Source: Paenibacillus sp. ACRRX
Lineage (GTDB): Bacteria > Bacillota > Bacilli > Paenibacillales > Paenibacillaceae
Length of the DNA: 64,000 nucleotides
NCBI RefSeq assembly: GCF_022346885.1
Contig: NZ_JAKRNK010000002.1
Coordinates: forward strand, 930,001 to 994,000
Direction: 5' to 3'
Positions 22,480 to 30,007 of the stretch are shown here, piece after piece (positions within the stretch are counted from its first letter, which is position 1; each line of letters opens with the position of its first letter). Both the position numbers and the translations under genes were made by a program. Below the pieces are notes generated by a model. The model made no database searches and had not been told where the DNA came from. It was given only the letters and a program-made list of their open reading frames with translations.

Positions 22480-23829
22480 TCAAATACTCACCTTAAATTT
22501 ATTAGCATTAGTATCGATCGTTATTTCGCGAACAATTCCATAATTCGGAAGATAAACGACTTCCACTTCGGTATCCTCGCCGCCATCGCGACCTTTTCCT
22601 AACGAAATGATCCCGCGACCTTCCTCGTTAAGTGAGTCGATCCCGAATACCGCCGCAGCATCCTCAAGCACCTGCTTAGTTTTCTTGATCTCGGCACGTT
22701 TGGCCGGATTCAACTCTCGGTTGCCTTCTTCGTCCCTATCGTCCTTTATCTCATCGGCTTGAGTGATGGCGTGGGTAACTACTCCGTATTTCCCCGTTAG
22801 CCGGCGTATCTTCATCGAGGTTGCTGCCGCGTCTCCGCCAGTAGTCTTTGAAGTGTTACGTTCATAATCAAGATAGTAAAATGGGTCAATTATGACAACA
22901 TCCGCCTTAGTCGCAATGATGTCAGCCTCTAGTGCCCTAAGCGAACGATCGTCGAAGTCTTTGTCATCAACCGCGCGAAGTGTTATCGTTCCCGCAAGTG
23001 ATTCATTAAGTCCTACGAGGAACGAATGGAGTCCCTCCTCGAACTCTTCCGGAAGTTTGCCTCGAAGCATCGCTGTATTTTCGAAGCCTGCTGCGAATAC
23101 CTGTCCGTTAACCTCAGCTTGAACAATGTTGTCGCGAGCAGATAGTGAAGAATATGCGCGAGCCATCCACTGAAACTTAGGCATCTCCATTGACCAAATG
23201 AGAACATTCGCGCCTTGTACCGCGGCTTCCAACGCTTCCTCCATCGTGAATACGGATTTACCGCGACCGGAACGTCCATACCACGTATACATGTTTCCGC
23301 CAAGGTAACCGCCGATCACACGGTTGATGGTCGGAAACTTAGATAACCACACACGGAATGACTTTCCGTCCTTACGGTTTTGGTATTCGCGCAAGAAGAC
23401 ATCGATGTCTTTCTTTACGTCTGTTCCTATTTTATTGCGAACGGATGTTCTCATTATAATACCGTCTGTTCGTTCGCGCAACCAAATAAGGAACTCTTCA
23501 CCTGACAATTTTGTAAACGCTTCCTGAGCTTCTGTCTCGATGACTCTTTTGACTTGAATCTTCGCTGATAACGACTTTATCTGACGCGCCATATAGTCGA
23601 AAGAATCGCTCACATCCGGTATGTACGTGATGTCCGGATTCTCCGCAACAAATGTTGCATATGATGGGGCCTGTCCACCGTTCTGTTCGGCGTATGATCG
23701 GACAAAACGTGACGCCTTGCGTTCGGCCTCCGTTGGAAAGTCGGAGTCTTCGATTCCATATCGGATAAACGCTTGTGTGTCGTTATTGTCAACTATCTTT
23801 GAAAGAAACTGCTCTCCGTAATTTGCCAC
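22480..23829 (-). CDS. Replicative DNA helicase, DnaB-like
   Basis: About 449 residues. The RecA-like domain shows Walker A WYGRSGRGKS, IWSMEMPKFQWMARAYS (motif H1a-like), Walker B ADVVIIDPFYYLD, and a late RGIISLGKGRDGGEDTEVEV (motif H4-like). The N-terminal 130 residues are helical, as in DnaB-family proteins. It would unwind phage DNA with the loader at 24037-24798. GTG at 23829 lies 6 nt after GAGGAGG, preferred to the frame opening at 23859. Confidence 0.9.
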   Translation of the reverse strand: MANYGEQFLSKIVDNNDTQAFIRYGIEDSDFPTEAERKASRFVRSYAEQNGGQAPSYATFVAENPDITYIPDVSDSFDYMARQIKSLSAKIQVKRVIETEAQEAFTKLSGEEFLIWLRERTDGIIMRTSVRNKIGTDVKKDIDVFLREYQNRKDGKSFRVWLSKFPTINRVIGGYLGGNMYTWYGRSGRGKSVFTMEEALEAAVQGANVLIWSMEMPKFQWMARAYSSLSARDNIVQAEVNGQVFAAGFENTAMLRGKLPEEFEEGLHSFLVGLNESLAGTITLRAVDDKDFDDRSLRALEADIIATKADVVIIDPFYYLDYERNTSKTTGGDAAATSMKIRRLTGKYGVVTHAITQADEIKDDRDEEGNRELNPAKRAEIKKTKQVLEDAAAVFGIDSLNEEGRGIISLGKGRDGGEDTEVEVVYLPNYGIVREITIDTNANKFKVSI

Positions 23830-23859
23830 ATTGTTCCTCCTCGCAAGTAAGATTAGCAT

Positions 23860-24036
23860 GCCACGTTTGTACTAGTCAATCACAAAACACAACATGTTGA
23901 ATTCAAAAACAACTCAAGTACAATATATTGAGAAAAAAATCTCATCTAAGTGGAATTAAAGTTACTCCAAGTGGAAATTTTGCATCATAAGAAGGAAATA
24001 TTTCGACTTTTTTTGAAAAGTGAACATTATGTGACA
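23860..24036. other. A+T-rich intergenic region between helicase and loader genes
   Basis: About 180 bp of A+T-rich sequence without an ORF. It contains two direct copies of AAGTGGAA (23948-23955 and 23969-23976), exactly 21 bp apart. It also contains an inverted repeat CTCAA-N10-TTGAG near 23922-23941. On the minus strand a possible promoter reads TTGACT then, after 18 nt, an extended -10 TGCTAATCT, in front of the helicase gene. Candidate regulatory region or origin; inference only. Confidence 0.45.
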
Positions 24037-24798
24037 CTATCTTCGTAAGCCTCTTTTGCTCTCGCCTTTAAACTGTACCACCCCACACATGTCGCGAATC
24101 CGATCCGCGAGTCTCCGATCAAACACACTTTGTAAATCCTCTATTGTTACGTTACTTGTATACACTGTAACCAGTCCGTTAGTTACCCGATGGTTGATGA
24201 TCGCATGTAAATCACCACGAAATCCTTCGGAGCATTCCCGCACACCAATATCGTCCATCACAACGAAGGGCGTCAACCGAGCGTGTTCCATTCGACGGTA
24301 GTATTCGCGCGACGCAAGCTCCGCAATATCATTCGGCACCCGCGGTCTATTGAACTGATTGTAAAGCTCTTGCCACTCGTTAACGTCGAAGAAATATGCC
24401 GGTCGTTGCAGCGGCTGCTTATCCCGTTGCAAAGATCCGATGTAGTGTATCGTGAGCCACTCATTGAGAAGAGCGATTGCCGTCGTTGTCTTCCCCGTTC
24501 CAGGTTCACGGCTAAATAGATATAGCGATTTAATTCGCTCGGCATCCGGATCGAACTGTCGAGCAAACGTTGCCGCGTATGCATCGGCTATCTGATATGC
24601 TTCCGGCTGATCTCCACGAGCTGGTGAATTGGTTAGCGCGACCTTTCGATAGTCTGCCGGAACATTTGCAGCTCCGACTCTGCCGCCGTCTCCGGAGTAA
24701 CCGTGCATCGCGATATATGACGAGCATAGTCGTGTGCATTGCGCGGTTCCCGCAAGTTTACACACTCGTGCTAAAATGCAATTTGATGCGTTAGACAA
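24037..24798 (-). CDS. DnaC-like helicase loader (AAA+ ATPase)
   Basis: 253 residues. Walker A is REPGTGKTTT near residue 100, Walker B FVVMDDIGV, a sensor strand VYTSN, and an arginine-finger region FDRRLADRI. The N-terminus has four Cys (residues 7, 13, 21 and 25) suggesting a zinc site, reminiscent of loaders that contact helicase through the N-terminus. TTG at 24798 follows GGAGGCGGTAGG. It lies upstream of the helicase gene on the same strand, as expected for a loader-helicase pair. Confidence 0.87.
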   Translation of the reverse strand: MSNASNCILARVCKLAGTAQCTRLCSSYIAMHGYSGDGGRVGAANVPADYRKVALTNSPARGDQPEAYQIADAYAATFARQFDPDAERIKSLYLFSREPGTGKTTTAIALLNEWLTIHYIGSLQRDKQPLQRPAYFFDVNEWQELYNQFNRPRVPNDIAELASREYYRRMEHARLTPFVVMDDIGVRECSEGFRGDLHAIINHRVTNGLVTVYTSNVTIEDLQSVFDRRLADRIRDMCGVVQFKGESKRGLRR

Positions 24799-24898
24799 CC
24801 TACCGCCTCCCTTTTCGTAATCCGCCCCGTCCGTTGCCGCGAACAGGGCGCTGTGTTATTCGAGTTAATGCCGTTGCTTATTCGGTACTAACCTAATT

Positions 24899-25414
24899 TC
24901 ATTTACGCTTCTCAAACATTTCTACCGCAATCTCTGCGAGGTCCTTGCCGTGCCCTTTATCAATGAGCGCATCGAGTTTCGTCGCGTGTTTTTTATATTT
25001 TTTAGTCGCCTTTACTTTGTGATAGTCAAACCCGTTTCTCTGTCGTAATTCTTCGTACAATTCGCGGTAGACTTTACGGCGGTCGATCCCGCGTATCACT
25101 TCGATCTCTCGCAGGATTCTCGACACTTCGTCGCGTAATTTACATTTAGTCATCCCCTCGAATCTGGATGTCTTTCCTGCCAATCTAGCCTCGTTCAGAG
25201 TTAATTTCACTTCATTCGCGGCGAAGCCCTTGACGTTTGTTTGTTTGGTTTGGTTGACTGCAATTAACTCTGTGATTGCCTTGATGCTTCTCTCCTCCTT
25301 TTCGGTAATCATTTTTTCAACGGTTGCTAAAAACATGTCGAATCTCTCGGTCATTTGTTCCATCAGTTGCTCCACGGATACCTGTTCTTGCTTTTTCTGA
25401 GATAATAAAAACAT
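24899..25414 (-). CDS. Coiled-coil phage protein with ORF6C-like C-terminus
   Basis: About 171 residues. The N-terminus is helical (QLMEQMTERFDMFLATVEKM). The C-terminus (IRGIDRRKVYRELYEELRQR then NGFDYHKVKATKKY) resembles the ORF6C domain found at the end of phage antirepressor-type proteins. Such proteins regulate early phage genes; here an N-terminal DNA-binding domain is absent. ATG at 25414 lies 7 nt after AAGGAGGA, so I prefer it to TTG at 25420. Confidence 0.55.
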   Translation of the reverse strand: MFLLSQKKQEQVSVEQLMEQMTERFDMFLATVEKMITEKEERSIKAITELIAVNQTKQTNVKGFAANEVKLTLNEARLAGKTSRFEGMTKCKLRDEVSRILREIEVIRGIDRRKVYRELYEELRQRNGFDYHKVKATKKYKKHATKLDALIDKGHGKDLAEIAVEMFEKRK

Positions 25415-25427
25415 AGACAATTCCTCC

Positions 25428-26291
25428 TTAGTAAATTGAGTATTCTACATCTATCGTCGCATCGGTCCGGGCATAGCCGCTGACTGATGAGGATAGGCTT
25501 CCGATAAAATCATTTAATGCTAATAGAGCGTTACTATACTCCTTTCTAGCAGTCTCAGTCGTACTATCAAATTCTTTTTTGAAGTGAGATAAGAACGAGT
25601 ATTTTTTGATCAACTCCCTAACGTCTTTTGAGAACAGGAGCGCCATTCCAAGCACATCCTTTTCTGCTGTAATTCGCGAGATATGCTCGTCGTATATTTC
25701 TAAATTCCCGAATCTTTCACGATACTTCCGCAACTCTTCTTCGACTTGTTCATCTCGGACATATTCCGTACGAACCTCAATCCTCGGAGGTTGCTCTTCA
25801 ATAGACTCTAAAGTCTCGCGCACAACCTCGTAGTCTTGCTCCGCTTTCTCTGCGCGAGCTTCAGCCTCACGTAGAGCTTTCTTTACTTCACGAAGCTCAC
25901 GTACGGTCATCTCGTCGACGGTTTTTACGGCGCCGGTTGACGGAATGGTGTGCGATTGTTCGCGTTGTTCTGGTGGTAGTGTCGCTATTTCATATAAAAC
26001 TCGCATACCTAAGTGGTGCCACGTGTCACCTTTGTTGCTGAACTCGTCAAATATTTTAATGAATCGTTTTGCAGTGGTAATATCAAATTCAACGGTTCTC
26101 AGCCACTCACTCCATTTTCCCGAATGGTGTCCATTTTCTTGAAAAATCTTTTCCCTCACATACTTCAACCGCCGCCCTATTTCGAAGATTGCCTCGCCAG
26201 CGATTCGCTTATACGCGTTAATCTCCGCAGTAATAACGTGGATGTCTGTCGATAGCTCTTGCGATTGACTGGTGTTACTTAACGTTGGCAA
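25428..26291 (-). CDS. DUF3102 family phage protein
   Basis: 287 residues. The N-terminal 70 residues match DUF3102: EINAYKRIAGEAIFEIGRRL, then GKWSEWLRTVEFDITTAKRF. A long coiled coil (EVKKALREAEARAEKAEQDY) and a helical C-terminus follow. DUF3102 proteins occur in phages and plasmids near replication genes, function unsettled. TTG at 26291 follows GGGAGTGAAACGACA. Confidence 0.72.
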   Translation of the reverse strand: MPTLSNTSQSQELSTDIHVITAEINAYKRIAGEAIFEIGRRLKYVREKIFQENGHHSGKWSEWLRTVEFDITTAKRFIKIFDEFSNKGDTWHHLGMRVLYEIATLPPEQREQSHTIPSTGAVKTVDEMTVRELREVKKALREAEARAEKAEQDYEVVRETLESIEEQPPRIEVRTEYVRDEQVEEELRKYRERFGNLEIYDEHISRITAEKDVLGMALLFSKDVRELIKKYSFLSHFKKEFDSTTETARKEYSNALLALNDFIGSLSSSVSGYARTDATIDVEYSIY

Positions 26292-26347
26292 TGTCGTTTC
26301 ACTCCCTTCACAATAACTATCGTCTCACCTTACGAAATAGTTGCGAA

Positions 26348-26560
26348 TTAATCTAAGGTAATTTTCGCTTTAAAGTCAATCAGTGCAAGCCATCCGAATG
26401 TGATGTAAAAGAACATGATGTAACGGTTAGTCTGGATCGGTTTCTTATGCGACTCCTTGATTATCTTTTCCCACGATTCTTTACGAAGGACGAATATACT
26501 TGCGAGAAGCACCCCGATGAGAAGATACAACACAACTGCCATAGTAATATAAAGTTCCAT
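26348..26560 (-). CDS. Small membrane protein, 70 aa
   Basis: Two hydrophobic segments (MAVVLYLLIGVLLASIFVL and YIMFFYITFGWLALIDF) flank a basic loop (RKESWEKIIKESHKKPIQTN). ATG at 26560 follows AAAGGAGGTAAGTAA. Function unknown; small phage membrane proteins of this kind sometimes act in superinfection exclusion or membrane depolarisation, which is a guess here. Confidence 0.6.
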   Translation of the reverse strand: MELYITMAVVLYLLIGVLLASIFVLRKESWEKIIKESHKKPIQTNRYIMFFYITFGWLALIDFKAKITLD

Positions 26561-26588
26561 TTACTTACCTCCTTTCGTTTATCCAATG

Positions 26589-26603
26589 GTGACCGTCTGT
26601 CAC
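26589..26603. promoter_or_regulatory. Palindromic site between divergent small genes
   Basis: Perfect inverted repeat GTGAC-N5-GTCAC located between the minus-strand membrane protein gene (starts 26560) and the plus-strand gene at 26678. A regulator could control both. No clean -35/-10 pair with good spacing was found for either direction. Confidence 0.4.
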
Positions 26604-26677
26604 ACAATCGTCGTATACTTTCAAAGGATTTTGGCATTATTTACTGAATATTTCCATATATGAGAGGAGGTGTTACT

Positions 26678-26848
26678 GTGAGTAAAACTAATAAAGAACT
26701 TGCGGTTGAGCTAACCAAGGTGTGGGCTGAGTCTTTAGCTAGAATCGCGACAAACCCGAATGTTAGTAACGTGTACGTTCCTCAACCCAAAGACGTCGCG
26801 TCTGCCTTCTCGTTCTTCTACGAAAAGTTGAACGAAGACGGTGATTAA
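26678..26848 (+). CDS. Small plus-strand phage protein, 56 aa
   Basis: Product begins MSKTNKELAVELTKVWAESL and ends FFYEKLNEDGD. GTG at 26678 follows GAGAGGAGGTGTTACT. It converges with the minus-strand 52-codon gene; their stops overlap. Similar short proteins with a conserved N-terminal helix and a VPQPKDVASAFSFFYEKL tail occur in Bacillus-group genomes, function unknown to me. Confidence 0.6.
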   Translation: MSKTNKELAVELTKVWAESLARIATNPNVSNVYVPQPKDVASAFSFFYEKLNEDGD

Positions 26849-27003
26849 TTCCAAGTAATCATCCAATCATCGTTTTTCTCGGGGCGAAGCGCATTAATCG
26901 CCCCTTCCAACTCTTCCTTGCTCCACCCTTTTTTCTCCGCGAATGCTCGGATTTCTTCCGCACGCTCAACGTCCTTACGAAAAATAATGTAAACCTTGTC
27001 CAT
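26845..27003 (-). CDS. Small phage protein, 52 aa
   Basis: Found by hand. ATG at 27003 follows CGGAGGAAATAAAA; stop at 26845-26847. The product starts MDKVYIIFRKDVERAEEIRA and ends KNDDWMITWN. Charged and helical. No family recognised. Convergent with the plus-strand gene ending at 26848. Confidence 0.6.
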   Translation of the reverse strand: MDKVYIIFRKDVERAEEIRAFAEKKGWSKEELEGAINALRPEKNDDWMITWN

Positions 27004-27027
27004 TTTTATTTCCTCCGTTTTTCATTT

Positions 27028-27423
27028 TCACAACCAACCCGCGAGTTCCACGTAATCCAACGGAGTCTCGTCTTTTTGCTTCCGATCTGCTTCGGCTTGC
27101 AACTTCGGAATCAATCCGTTAATCCGATAGCTTATCGCGAATCCAGCGGTCAACAACGGATACTCCCTCGTCGGCCTATAAGTACGAAAGCACTCGTCAA
27201 ACGCACGCTTGAGCAGTTCGGCTCCATGCTCGGACAGTGAACGCTTAATCACGCCTTGCTCAAACGACCAGTTACGCATCGGAAGGTATTCGGTGATTCC
27301 GAGCAACTCGCGATTCATATCCGCGAAATAGGCATGCACTGAACGCACATTCCATTCGTCATACGGAAGGTTGCGCCAGTCCTTGCGTTGCTCTGCGGTG
27401 ATCCGGGGTTTCTTCGTTGTCAT
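27028..27423 (-). CDS. Phage protein of unknown function, 131 aa
   Basis: ATG at 27423 overlaps the stop of the upstream gene (TAATG) and follows GGAGGCGTGGGAATA. The sequence is helical and Arg/Trp-rich (AEQRKDWRNLPYDEWNVRSV, EYLPMRNWSFEQGVIKRSL). Similar Arg-rich proteins near phage replication genes are sometimes annotated as replication accessory; I cannot support a function. Confidence 0.55.
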   Translation of the reverse strand: MTTKKPRITAEQRKDWRNLPYDEWNVRSVHAYFADMNRELLGITEYLPMRNWSFEQGVIKRSLSEHGAELLKRAFDECFRTYRPTREYPLLTAGFAISYRINGLIPKLQAEADRKQKDETPLDYVELAGWL

Positions 27424-27644
27424 TATTCCCACGCCTCCTTCGGATGAAATAAATGCGGGACGATGTACGGCTCCTTCCCGTCGCCACTGTCTGACACAGA
27501 CATGAACATATTCTTAATACGATGGTGCTTCGGAATTTCTCGGAACAGTGCGTGGTATCCGTTTAGTTCCTCGTCGATCTCAATCGTTTCACTCGTATAA
27601 TACTTACCACTGGGTTTGAAGTACGTTACATTAGCGGTCTTCAA
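27423..27644 (-). CDS. Small phage protein, about 73 aa
   Basis: Beta-rich product (NVTYFKPSGKYYTSETIEID, then IKNMFMSVSDSGDGKEPYIV) ending HPKEAWE. TTG at 27644 lies 9 nt after GGAGG and is preferred to the TTG at 27650. It overlaps the upstream gene end by 4 nt. No family recognised. Confidence 0.55.
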   Translation of the reverse strand: MKTANVTYFKPSGKYYTSETIEIDEELNGYHALFREIPKHHRIKNMFMSVSDSGDGKEPYIVPHLFHPKEAWE

Positions 27645-27817
27645 CGCCAACCACCTCCGAGAATCCGATTCATCATACTGTCATACATCCGTTTCTCAAC
27701 GACAATCTCGCCGTTCTTGCGCAGCTCATCGATTACCGCATGTGCTGCTGTCATTGCTGTACGTTGATCCAAACCAGTTGCGCCTTGAATCGCATCTGCG
27801 AGTTGTCCATTTGTCAT
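27641..27817 (-). CDS. Small phage protein, 58 aa
   Basis: Found by hand. It starts MTNGQLADAIQGATGLDQRT and ends MMNRILGGGWR; stop TGA at 27641-27643. ATG at 27817 overlaps the upstream stop (ATGA), and the 3' end supplies the GGAGG for the next gene. Helical, possibly DNA- or protein-binding; function unknown. Confidence 0.6.
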   Translation of the reverse strand: MTNGQLADAIQGATGLDQRTAMTAAHAVIDELRKNGEIVVEKRMYDSMMNRILGGGWR

Positions 27818-28173
27818 TGTGCGTTCACCCCTTCGATTTGGATTCCTAGAGTATCCAACGTAAACTTGATTCCGACGGCGTATATAGCGTCTTCATTCTT
27901 AGAAGAGAAATCACCAACTCCGTCTGTGTGGTCCGTATATACCCGCAAGATTCTTGAATGTTTCTGCTCTTCCGTCATCTCACGTTCGTATCCGTTGACT
28001 AATGCGGATAAAAGTGCATTGAAAGAGATCGTTTGCAGCACTGTAGTTGCGTGGGAAACTGCACCACCTGTGCGCAATGCAACCGATACAATGCGTGAGT
28101 TGTCATACTGGGGATCGACACGCATTGCTTCGATTACGTCCGCAACCTCATTCGGAATTGTCGGTTTGTTCAT
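27814..28173 (-). CDS. Phage protein, 119 aa, paralog of the 29524-29853 product
   Basis: Shares the pattern ALVNGYE in the middle and IQIEGVNA at the C-terminus with the 109-residue protein at 29524-29853 (ALVNGWE, QTIEGINA). The layout, a helical half followed by a conserved tail, resembles small siphophage proteins annotated as DUF1642-like, but I cannot confirm the family. ATG at 28173 follows GAGGAGGAATCCGA and overlaps the stop of the 25-codon ORF. Confidence 0.6.
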   Translation of the reverse strand: MNKPTIPNEVADVIEAMRVDPQYDNSRIVSVALRTGGAVSHATTVLQTISFNALLSALVNGYEREMTEEQKHSRILRVYTDHTDGVGDFSSKNEDAIYAVGIKFTLDTLGIQIEGVNAQ

Positions 28174-28247
28174 TCGGATTCCTCCTCGTTATTATCGTTT
28201 TGTTTCCCGTAGTACTCGATTATGTCGTCAACAGTTTCGAACTTCAT
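28170..28247 (-). CDS. Very small ORF, 25 aa
   Basis: Found by hand. A strong AGGAGGACGAA precedes ATG at 28247. The peptide MKFETVDDIIEYYGKQNDNN ends in EEESE, and its stop overlaps the next ATG (ATGA). The tight arrangement favours translation, at least as a coupling leader peptide. Confidence 0.4.
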   Translation of the reverse strand: MKFETVDDIIEYYGKQNDNNEEESE

Positions 28248-28285
28248 TTCGTCCTCCTATATAGTTATATAGAAGATAGTCGAAA

Positions 28286-28690
28286 TCACACGGAGGTTGA
28301 TAATTTCGCGATGACAGATGCGAGACATATCGCTTCTTGTAACGTCTGTGCCTTGCCTTGCGCTTCAACTTCGAATCCTTCTTCGTTACAATCATCGCAC
28401 TCACCAGTTGAGTATCCGAATGATACGACGAACTCTCCCGTTGGCTTGCGGTATATGTACACTTCGTCTGGAATCTGCGCTAGTACGGATTCCGCTGAGG
28501 AAATGTCCGATGTGTAATCATCGAGTTCACTCGTCACATACCCGTAACCTACTTCGTAATACCTACCGCCTGCTATCTTCGGCTCGCAATACACGCGCTT
28601 ACCGAACACCACTTCCGCAACCCACGCGTCACGTTCACGCGGAGTCATTCCGTCCCATTTTTCGATGACTTGTTCGCGAGTCATTGCCAT
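28286..28690 (-). CDS. Phage ABA-sandwich domain protein
   Basis: 134 residues. The N-terminus MTPRERDAWVAEVVFGKRVY, the middle YTSDISSAESVLAQI and the C-terminus AQTLQEAICLASVIAKL match the small phage ABA-sandwich family known from Bacillus-group phages (function unknown). Start ATG at 28690 follows GCGGAGGTGCATCGGAT. Confidence 0.65.
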   Translation of the reverse strand: MAMTREQVIEKWDGMTPRERDAWVAEVVFGKRVYCEPKIAGGRYYEVGYGYVTSELDDYTSDISSAESVLAQIPDEVYIYRKPTGEFVVSFGYSTGECDDCNEEGFEVEAQGKAQTLQEAICLASVIAKLSTSV

Positions 28691-29052
28691 ATCCGATGCA
28701 CCTCCGCTATGTGTTCGAATCCGTCATATTCTTGAACCTCTATCTCGACGCCATCTGGAACTTCAACCACTTTTAGTTTTGCAACGATACTATTCGCTGC
28801 ATCACCAAGTAGTTCGATAGCCTCAATCAAATCAGGGTCAGTGCGTAGTTTTATATCATCTCTGTCGCCAACAAATGAATACCGAGACACAAGCGGATCT
28901 ATATTGCAGCTATCAATTATTCGCGCGTTGGGATTTAGTAAGTTATAGTCGTCATCGTATGTTGTAACTTCCCAACCCTTACCAATCAACACACCGTAAA
29001 GAGCGTCGGAAGGACTGAACCCTCCGTAACACTTATTGATTGCCACTTTCAC
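28681..29052 (-). CDS. Phage protein of the MKVAINKCYGGF type, 123 aa
   Basis: The N-terminal motif MKVAINKCYGGFSPSDALYG and the C-terminal EVPDGVEIEVQEYDGFEHIA are recurrent in Firmicutes phages and prophages; the function is not known to me. GTG at 29052 follows AAGGGGTGATGGTTA and overlaps the upstream gene end by 20 nt. Confidence 0.6.
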   Translation of the reverse strand: MKVAINKCYGGFSPSDALYGVLIGKGWEVTTYDDDYNLLNPNARIIDSCNIDPLVSRYSFVGDRDDIKLRTDPDLIEAIELLGDAANSIVAKLKVVEVPDGVEIEVQEYDGFEHIAEVHRIWQ

Positions 29053-29401
29053 TAACCATCACCCCTTGGCAAAATCTACGGGGAATTAGCGCTTCTATTT
29101 CCGCCTTGATAGATTCCCCTAACTCGCGAATAGTCGCGCTAAATTCGCGTAAATTCTCTGCGTCCGACATGGCAGCCGTCCGATAGATAACCGACTCGAC
29201 CGCTGATGTAAGTCCACGCTCATTCAGCGAGTAATATCCGACATCCTCCCATTTCTCTCGCGGATTTGGATCGGCTCCTTCCGCAGCTCTCTTCATCCAG
29301 TTCGGTGCTTTAGTTGGATCGACTATGCGGCGATGCTGAAGGATAAATTGTATACCGTCCGAGGTCAGTTGGTAGTCTGGCGTAATAGTAACGTTCATCA
29401 T
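29033..29401 (-). CDS. Phage protein of unknown function, 122 aa
   Basis: Product begins MNVTITPDYQLTSDGIQFIL (the start may be the second ATG, 29398) and is helical in the C-terminal half (REFSATIRELGESIKAEIEA). The middle reads WEDVGYYSLNERGLTSAVES. An AAAGGAGC site precedes the start. No confident family. Confidence 0.55.
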   Translation of the reverse strand: MMNVTITPDYQLTSDGIQFILQHRRIVDPTKAPNWMKRAAEGADPNPREKWEDVGYYSLNERGLTSAVESVIYRTAAMSDAENLREFSATIRELGESIKAEIEALIPRRFCQGVMVSESGNQ

Positions 29402-29438
29402 TATTCATGCTCCTTTCATATTTGCGTGATATTTTCGG

Positions 29439-29503
29439 TGAATTAGCGTTCATCCCATCCGTTGGACTTATGAGTCCCGCGAAGGGTAAAGACGGCTAAT
29501 TCA
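29439..29503. repeat. Long-range inverted repeat enclosing a hairpin
   Basis: Perfect 9-bp arms TGAATTAGC (29439-29447) and GCTAATTCA (29495-29503) enclose a perfect hairpin GGACT-TATG-AGTCC (29464-29477). The structure lies in the 120-bp gap between two minus-strand genes. It could be a processed or structured RNA, or an intercistronic stabilising element. No U-run follows it, so it is not a simple terminator. Confidence 0.55.
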
Positions 29504-29523
29504 ACGGGAAACTTACGGTAAAA

Positions 29524-29853
29524 TTATGCGTTGATGCCTTCGATAGTTTGTCCGGTTACTTCGAGTGCTTCACGTACGCCGCGACACCACCACGTACTAT
29601 CCGAATAAATACCGCAACGCTTAGAATGCCAGTCGAATTCTTCGCGAAGAAGATCAACAGGGGACTTCTCCGTTTCCCATCCGTTTACAAGTGCGGCGGC
29701 CATGTCTAACGGATCAATTCCGTTTAGTGCTGACAACGGGGGTGCCCAACCGTCAGGACCATGTGAGTGCATACGAAGTAATGTGTGTTTGCCCAGTCGG
29801 GAGATGGCCGCGGATAGTGCGGTTGATTGATCGTGGCTTAGCGTTAGTTTCAT
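29524..29853 (-). CDS. Phage protein, 109 aa, paralog of the 27814-28173 product
   Basis: Ends VTGQTIEGINA and contains DMAAALVNGWETEKSPVDLL, matching the related protein at 27814-28173. The N-terminus reads LTLSHDQSTALSAAISRLGK. ATG at 29853 follows GAGGAACGACA. The two copies suggest a duplication within the accessory cluster. Function unknown. Confidence 0.6.
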   Translation of the reverse strand: MKLTLSHDQSTALSAAISRLGKHTLLRMHSHGPDGWAPPLSALNGIDPLDMAAALVNGWETEKSPVDLLREEFDWHSKRCGIYSDSTWWCRGVREALEVTGQTIEGINA

Positions 29854-30007
29854 TGTCGTTCCTCCTCGTAGTTAATACATATCGGACTATCGTCCGAGCC
29901 TTCGTGGCTTTACCACTCGGCACTTATCATTCAAACTATTTTCATTCATATACCTTATCCGCGAGTCAATGATATGAGATGGTCTTCTTTTTAAAGTTGG
30001 TGCGCGA

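Noticed and set aside
29464..29495. Hammerhead-ribozyme-like core on the plus strand
   Set aside because: The order of stems is suggestive, but the sequence has CTTATGA instead of CTGATGA and TAAA instead of GAAA, so two essential catalytic G residues are absent, and the stem III pairing does not fit. Not called as a ribozyme.
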